Positions 48,001 through 57,000 of a stretch of DNA of 64,000 bases are shown here, in pieces. The stretch is from Ophioderma brevispina (lineage: Eukaryota; Echinodermata; Ophiuroidea; Amphilepidida; Ophiodermatidae): contig JAMKCH010012571.1 in assembly GCA_023653785.1 (NCBI GenBank), forward strand, positions 1 through 64,000, read 5' to 3'. Within the stretch, counting starts at the first letter, position 1, and every line of letters starts with the position of its first letter. Under the pieces are notes generated by a model. It saw only the letters and a list, made by a program, of their open reading frames with translations. It was not told the DNA's origin and made no database searches. A program made the position numbers and the translations under genes.

Positions 48001-51000
48001 GCAGGAAGAGTTCCAGTGGAGATTGATTTTTGGAAAAGCTTTTGGAGAATCGGTGCAATACTTGTTGAGAACGATTTCAAAACACGAGCAGTAATGTTGT
48101 CAGTCCCGGCTGCCTTATTCGGATTTAAATTATTGAGTAATTGTTCAATCCCATCGGTGTTGATTTCAAGATCGTGAATATCAGGAACACTACTTTGTCC
48201 AAGATCCGGGAAATCTGTGAGTCTTTCTTGAGTAAAGACGGAACAGAATTGACGGTTCGGGGCCTCTGCTTTTTCCTTGGCTCCAGCTTAGATACTACCA
48301 GCGACGTTCAAGGGAGACACTCCAGACACTTTTTTTTGGACTTAACAAACTTCCAGAAGGGCTTAGGATTATCCGATTTTAAACTGGCTCCAACGACATA
48401 TCTAATGTAGACCTTCCTAGCTTTCCTGATTTTCCGGTCAATCTGTCTACGAGCTTTCCTGAATTTGGACCAACAATCTGCAGTGCTGCTCTTTTTGGCT
48501 CTATTATAAAGACGCTTTTTTCTATTCACATCTCTTTTGATGGAGCTGTTGATCCATGGATATGTGAAATGGCTGGAGGACATTTTTGTTGGAATGTGAT
48601 TTTCCATGGAATTGAGAAGAGCATTCTTAAATGAAGAAAACAAACTATCAATGGAATTGTTGATGGCAATATCGTCAGTCAGTTCAGAGTTAAGTTTATT
48701 CATGTCGACATTGACACCAGTGAAATCTCCTTTATTATAAAGAAACACTTTGCGTCTCGGTGTTCTGGTAATTTTTGGTTGAGTACTGCACCTACAACGA
48801 CCATGTCATGATCACTTATTCCACAGTTCACACGGACATACTCGGCAGCAGCAGGAGTATTGGTAAGACAAAGGTCGAGGATGTTGTTAAGACGGGTAGG
48901 TTTATCCACCACTTGGTGAAGATTATGGTCGTTAAAAACATCAATTAGGTACTTGCTGACAGCCGGGTAGGCACCTCCTGGTCTGAAGGATACGGTTTCC
49001 CAATCCACATCTTGGAGATTGAGATCGCCAAGCAGCCATATATTAGCATTTGGAGGGATCTTGGATAAGGAGGCATCTAGCTCCTTTGCATAATCAACAT
49101 CTGAAGAGGGCGGTCTATAATAAGCTCCGATGTAAACTGGAGACAAACCGGTGACATTGATAGAAATCCACTCAATTTCACAGTCATTATTCAGGTGGGA
49201 TTCATTTGATACAACAAGGCAATGAAGACACCGCCGCTCCTTTTTTTACAGATCAGTCTGTCACGTCGAAAAACATTGTAGTTAGGTGGGAATATTTCAC
49301 CTGTCGCAATAGAATTATTCAGAAAAGACTCTGTGCCGATAACCACATCAGGGTCTTCTGTAGCAAACAAGGTTTCAAAGTTTGGGAGCTTCGCTTTAAC
49401 ACTCTGACAATTGAGATTGGTAATTTTCAAACTGGTAGTACGCTGACGCCGACTCGGTCTCTGAGATGATTTTTTGTTCTCAGATTTTTGGTTCAATTTG
49501 CTGGTTTTGGACTTGATGCATGGGTTGGAGCACCAATTGTTAATCCAGAATGCACACTATCAAAAGATGCATTTATTGAAGAAATGTCACTTTCGGATAA
49601 ATTGTCACGATTAATTAAATTGTCACTATCGGAGAGGATGCTGTAACTGTTCGATACTTCAAATCCCCATTGACTTTCAAAGAAAGTTGTTGAAAAATTA
49701 GGTAAGCCACATTGTAGGCACAACCAAGAATACGAGGAGCTTGATTATTCAGAGCTTTGTAAATCTGTTCATTCATATCAAGGCAATCAACATGGAACCA
49801 GTTATCGCAGCAATCACATGCAATGGCTTTCTGGCCCCACTTTGCTGCTTTTTGACACAGCTGGCAAGGATATGTCAAGGATCTAGGTCCTGGATTAAGC
49901 TCTATATCTCCGGCCAGGAGAGCAATAAGGCAAATTTGGATAATGTTTCTTTTGTCATGATTTTTTTTTATCACAAGCTGGTTCAGGAACTTTGGTCTAG
50001 TCATACATGAAGAACAATGGAACGAACTCACCGGGTTTACATCGATATTCATGTTGTTGTTGGTCATTGGCGCAGTCCAATGCTTGGCAATAAGTGATTT
50101 AGTAGGGAGAAAGATATCCATTTCTGGAGCAGTGAGGATCCTCGTACAGGCAAAAATCACGATCCAAGGCAACATAAATAGGTTTTATGTCAAAGAAGTC
50201 ATCCCAGGTCTCACTCTTACCATGATTACACACAAGTTAAAAATCGCGGGGTATGAATGACGCAGATAAAAAATCCAAGATGGTGGATCGTAAAACACTC
50301 AAAAGTCAAGACAGAAATTTTATTCAAAAGAGTCCATAAAAACATTGAAAGTGCAAAATGCACACCCCAGGAAAATCTTGGAGATACTAAAAACACCAAA
50401 CGCGAAAAATAAATTTGAATGCCAAAACGAAAATCAAGAAATTAAAGATTAAAATCGCAAGATTGCGAGAGCTAAAAAAATTGCAACCAGTCAATTGCAC
50501 AGCGCCTCGATAACTTCCAATTTTGAGTACGTTACAAGATGACGTTTCCCGCAATCTTATAAATGTGATCAATGCAAATCGGACCAATCCGATTTTGCAC
50601 TCTCCTTTGACGAGGCATATCTTTTGTTCTACATATCGGATTTGAATGAAATAAACGCCAAATGAAAGCTTATTTATTTGGCTTTAAGAACATATCAAAC
50701 AAAGATCCATGCATACTTTAGTTTCTAAAAAAAATGTCTTTGTCCAGAGTGTTAACATTTTTTGGGACAGTCTGTACACTGATTTTGTGCAGTATACTGC
50801 CCCTAAAGACAGTCTTACCTTGGTGTAAGATATTCATGAGTTAGACTAGAGTAAAGACTCTTTTACGGAATAAAGCTGGAAAAATCCTTGTAATCCTTTG
50901 ATCCTCTTATAGAAGATTTCATGCTAGGCTAATTTCATGAGGTCTTACATAGAGGATGAACCCTAAAGACGGCAGTGCATTATAAATATCTTTTCTCCAA

Positions 51001-54000
51001 AATGAGATTTTTCCCCCAAAAATAATACAAAAATCTTTTAAAACGCCTTTAGAAAGGGATAAGAGGACATTTACAGAAAGAAATGGAATACTTATTAATG
51101 TATTAGATCACACCTAATGTATTATTTTGACTTTAAAACAAACTAATTGTCACATTGTCATAGAGACTCCAGTGTAGTTGTTACATTGTTTCGAAGTTAC
51201 TTTGGAAGGTCACCATTAATTAAATAATTGACTATATATTTTTAAATGGGGATAGCCCTATTTAAGTATATAATGTTTCCATCTTGATAGAGGGGCCTTC
51301 ACCCCAAAACCCCACCTGTAAATGAGAAAAATAGCTTTCTTCAGATACGAAAATGTTGACCACCTCCGGTAAAGTCGGCGGAATCGGTCGCCTAATTCTG
51401 TCCCCATTCCGTATTCATTTGTGCTATGCATGGTCGGTTTGTTGGGTAGAGCAAAATGACCGCTGTGCAATTTCCTGTTGTTTCACGTTCGACCGGCAAT
51501 AGCCCATCCAGCGTGTTGAGATCAGTGGACCTAACTCATAACTCACTGCATCATTGCCATTATTTTGGTGTGTCCTTGGTGTAAGATATCCATGAGTTAG
51601 ACTTTACGGATTAAAGCTGTACAATACTTGTAATCCTTTGATCCTTTTATATCAGATTTAGTGCTAGGCTAATTCCGTGCAATCTTACATGAAGGATAAA
51701 CCATTATGGGTGCCACTATTTTATGTAATTGACTAATTATCAGTTGGGCATATTTTGTTAGGAGAAAAATTCAAATCGGCCATGGCGTTTTATACTCATT
51801 AGCATTAAAAACATTTGGGTGGCGCTATTCAAAGGTTATTTTGTCCCCTTACTGGAGTGACTTTTACAATTTTAATTTCAGCAATGTAATTGTATTTATG
51901 TTCTACTATTAAGAGCCAAAGTGCTTGTGGAAAAATCTGTATGGAAAGTGATCCTTCATTTTTGGGCGGGAGAATTTGTTGCGCGTCGTAAAAATCGGTT
52001 TTTGGACCGCCATTTTGAATCTGTATAACCGATTTTAATTTTTTCCTGTTAGGTGGTCATTTTGATGTACCCCATCAAGAGTTTTATTTAAAAAATCCAA
52101 CAGCAAGGTGGATTTCAAAGGGGTACACTTGGGCCCCCTTCTGCACCAACGGGAGTGCAGAAGACTGTTCGTTTTGTATCTGTTTGATAGATGTGTATGT
52201 GTGTGTGTGCTTGTGTGAGCTATAGGTTTTCTCTTTCTCGACTGGACTTAACACATTAATGCAAAATGTGATAATTCTCTCCTTCTCCTTATCGTGTCAT
52301 TGAAACTATAGTCTGGGAAGGCCCAAGAAAAGACCTGCGTTGGCCTACTTGAGATATGATGTTATGGAACAACAGTGTTTGGTGGTGTAGAGATTAGTTG
52401 CACTGGCGAGCAGGTACTAACAGGGAAGATCACAGCGCGATTCTCTACTTCCTCTGATAAAGCTAACAATTGTGAATATTTGGTTCAAATTTGCATCGAG
52501 ATCCTTTAGTCAGTGGTGTTAACGGATAGCGATTTTGCCAAGTACTTTTTTCCGAAATGATGTTGATGGTTTTTAAATGATAAAAATTATTCCATAACTG
52601 GGTTAACTTGGAGTTAATTGTTTTATTTAAATATTTCAGGGTGCAGCTCTTCCATCAGAAAACGTAGTGCACTATTCTGGACGGGAAGACCTGATTGCAG
52701 CTGTACTTGCGGGAGAGGTTTGTAGTTTGTAGTGTACTGTCCAAGTAAGGGAAGAACATTGGTGCCAAGTGAAACGAGGTTTTAAGCTCATCCGTTTTGT
52801 TTTTTAGGTTTTCCAGTAAATTTTTTTTTTTATTGGTGGGAGTACTATATTGAGGCCTTATCGTAAAGTTACCTCTATTTAAAATCTTTTAAATGCAAAA
52901 TTATTAGGCACTGTTAACTCCTTCAATCGCAAAGAAAATGTTTGAAATGCTCAGTAAATTACATGGCATTGTTTCTGGTCAATACTACTCTCTCATTTTA
53001 TCTTTATGAATATTTGAGCAGATTAATTACTAACGTCAAAAAAATTGAAGAATAATTGCGAATTAAGAAGTAACAATTGAAACATGTTTGTTCAAAGTCT
53101 GAAGGCATATAAAAGTATTCCCCCTAAATTGGCAGCATAACAGAGAAAAATAATTAAACCTACTAAAATAAACTAACAGTTTACTAAATTCACTCCCATC
53201 AATTTTAGGCTGGTATTCTAAAAGGGAGACTAACTTTAGTCCTTGGTTTAAACCAGGCTTAGTCATAAATGAGTGGACCTTTTTTATTTCAACATACTCT
53301 GAAAGTTGAAAATAATGGGTGAGAAATTCCACATGGATAAACCGTTCTGAAGACATCCATGAGGAATTTACTCACCTGTTACAGCAAACCTAATAGACTA
53401 TGTTGAAAGGAAAAAAGGTCCACTCATATAGGACTAACCCTGGTTTAAACCCTGGATTAAAGTTAGACTCCATTTCAGAATACCAGCCTTGAATTGTGTG
53501 AAACTTGCAGGAATGAGTGATATTATCTTCAGTTTAATTTGCATATTGAGCATGTTACTTACTAACATAAAGCATAGTGAAGTATCATTGGGAAGTGAGA
53601 AGTAGCAAGTGAAACATTTTTGTTCAAAATCTAAAACCATGTAAGATTGTTTCCTCATCAAAGGTAGATAAAAGGCAAAATTTAAACATACTAAATTAAA
53701 CCTACTAAATTCACTCCCACCTATTAGAAAATAAAATTGGATGTTTATATTGTGCGAAACCTGTAGGAGTAACTGGTATTATCGTCATCATCTTAGCTTG
53801 ACTTAATTAATTAATTAATTAATTAATTGCGCATCTATAACATTAATTTTTACATATTGTGAGCTTAGAATTACAAGGTTCTAACTGACATCTTTATTTT
53901 TTGTGTGATGATAATATTTGTTTTAAAAATTTGCATTTGCTAAGCTTCACAATGATATATAAGGTTTTCATATGTAAATCTGTTTAATGAAATAACAGCG

Positions 54001-57000
54001 CATTTGATAAGAGCACCCCCAATTTTCACAATTTTGAAAATGGGCTATTTTGCACAGTTGTATTTGTAACTATACCTGAAATGCTAATGCTCAAAAGTGA
54101 GTGGTTGCCATTAAAGAAGCAAATTTGTAATTAGAATAAGTATTCCCGATTGTAATTTAACGGCGGAGCTGGAAACGCCAACATTTTGTCCATGCATTGA
54201 CGAAAATGACCTCTAACCTGACTTGTCTGAACCGACTGAACAACTAATGGATGAGCGTAGACACGTACATGGCGTACATAGCAACTCTACAGAGTGCAAA
54301 CCACAAATCAATTTGAGTTATTTGATGTTGGTCGGTCATAGGTGTTCCCATGACCTACATACATCTCGTCCTCGTCCGTTATTCATACAAAAAATAACCC
54401 TTACAGTGGAGTTAATTCTTCAGTTTCAACGGTTGTGGAATAAGAAAATATTCCTTGACAACATATAAAAATCAATTGTTCGTCAAGATTTCGCTCTTAC
54501 CTATTCGACCAATGACGACGTCTAAAATATAGATTTCTTGACCGCCTTAAAGGCCCACTTTGTTTTATATTATTTATTTGTGAACTTAACCAGTCTCAAA
54601 ATAGTGCTGCAGCATCACCCAGTTTAGGAGAGTGGTACCGGTGTAAAGAAACTGAGTGTCCCCCATGAGAGAGTGTCCTAGCTACCATAGCAACGTGTAC
54701 GCAATAAACCGCGACCTTGTAAATGAGGCCATTTGGGTACAGTGCTGAAACAAATGATGCATACAGCACTCAATGGAGATCACAATAGACAGATGGGTGG
54801 TAGGACATTCAGTCACACGGACACTGTATTATATGACACCGGGGCCGGAATAATAACATTGTCATCATAGCTAAAATTGACCGTAGTGATGTGGAGTTCA
54901 TGAAAACAGGTGATGACAAAATTAAAAGTGGTGGCAATTTGCATACTACTTTGTGTTGGTATTCAGATATGTCAAGAGTAAAATGGCCGCGAATTTTGAA
55001 TACCTAAATTGGTATGGTCACGTGTACATCTGTTGGTTGGCAATGTTTTGGGGTTTTCGTTCATAGGGACCACAAAGCGCAGTTAGGAAGTTCTAAGGAG
55101 GGGTTACTGAGGATTTTGTGTTGGTATTAATTATCAAACATCTGGGTTTATAATAGTTTACCACTTTGCCACATTATGCCTGACATTGAAGTACTTGTAT
55201 TTAAAATATTGGGCTATCTTGGAAAACACTGACAAATACAAATAAGCATCACTTTTGTATTCATCTTAGAGTTTTGAGAGCCAAAATCATCTTTTTACGT
55301 TATATAGAAAGAAATATACGGTTTTCTTAGATGAATTGTCGGCCATCTTGAAAAATAGTGGTGTTGTATACAAATTTCCATCACTCAGACAATTCTGGCA
55401 ATTGTATATTGAACTTCTTGACCCAGAAGACAACATACATTTTGACACTAGTTGGCATAGTAGTGCTCTTACCTTTAAAAGGGCGGCCATTATGGAAAAA
55501 GTTGGTTTATGCAAATACCAATCACTTTAAATTTTGTCATCACGTATTGTCATGAACTACACAACTCAATAATCAATATTAGCTATAATGCAATGTTATA
55601 TTCCGGCCCTGGTTGGTAGAAATCTAAGGCCCCTTTTCATCCTGAGTTGCAGAACGACAAGCACCAAAATATCAGCTCACGATACATTTGAAAATCATTT
55701 TTTAAGTATCTGATTCTCTAGAACTGCTTCAAGATATTGATTCGGGAGATTGCCAGGTGACTTAAACACATACAAAAGCTATTGCTATTTGAAGCAGACT
55801 AGCACAACGGAATCCTGGCATGTCGTCAGTGGCCTAGCTATAAAGCAAGTCAAATATTGGGTCACTCCTGCAAGTTTCACACAACATAAGTATCCAAATA
55901 ATTTTCTAGTCAGTTGAAGGCAAATGTAAAGGGGCGGACCTGAGTACCCAAAAACGGATGTGATCCAGGTTCAACGGTTGGCAGATTCCTCTACGCGAGT
56001 GAATTCCTTCCCAGTATCGAAAATAATGCCGGTGTTAAAGTAATTTTAGTCCGCCAGGAACCAACATTCCGGCATCCATAGACGACAGCGGAATAAAGCC
56101 TGAAACCAATATTCGCGTGAAGAGTCAATTGAATCGAGTGCCCTATTCTTTACCTTTGTAGCGAACTATCAGTCGGCGGAACTATAATTACTTCTACACC
56201 TGTCAGCCATTTGACCCCTGTACACTTAGGTAGGTATACTTGTGATGACTTCATTCTTATGTATGCTTTATTCCGTCATGACTTGTGTATTTAATTTTGC
56301 ACTTGGATATCTAATTTTAACCAAAAAAAGTCACACAAGGATACAGAACGTCTGGTGGAGAGAGGCGTAACAAAGGTAAAAGCGCCCTACTTCAAGGGCC
56401 GTATCACGCATAGGGGTCGAGCGGTCCTTCTAAAAAGTTGGACTTCTCAAAAAGTCAAAAAAGTGTGTTTACAGTGCATTCAATGTGATCATATTTTGAT
56501 AATTATATATTTGACTAAAGATCCGTTATCTCGCAATTGATTTTATGTTGACGCTCTTATGGAACATTCATTTTTGCATGTTTTCCCTTCCATCAGGTCG
56601 ATGCGGCTGCGGCTTTTGACGCTAAATCTAGTTTCGACAACAACGACCAGCTGGACGTTATTTCTGATGATATTACAAGTTGTGCCTTGGCGGGGTACTC
56701 TATGATGATGCCTAAAAAAAGTCGTATGGTTGACTGGTGGAACCCAGCTCTTGAAACGCCTAATGGCTACCACTGAATATCGTACTATATGTAATGACTT
56801 GCTCGATCAGCACGGTCAGGGCAAATTACTTCTGGCAAAGGAATTGTTAAAATGGACAACAGTACAGTTTCTTAAAATATTTTTGGTTGGTGTTTGTAAT
56901 AGAGTTCACTTTGTCGTTTATTAAATCCTGTCGCTATTTCGTTTTAAGGGTTGGAAAACAGGTTATTTGAGGGTGAGTGAGATAATTTGAGGATGCTGAG

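Larger units (their letters stand above)
46560..50270 (-). mobile_element. CR1/L2-type LINE with 2A motif and PHD finger, antisense in intron 5
   Basis: On the minus strand the order is: 2A-like motif and PHD finger (50175-49615), APE-type endonuclease (49496-48700), connecting region (48748-48308), reverse transcriptase (48080-47327) and C-terminal domain (47041-46610). Frames change at several points, so this copy is inactive, but all domains remain. It lies between exons 5 and 6 of the host gene in opposite orientation. 2A motifs have been described in APE-type LINEs of sea urchin, lancelet and molluscs. Confidence 0.85.
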
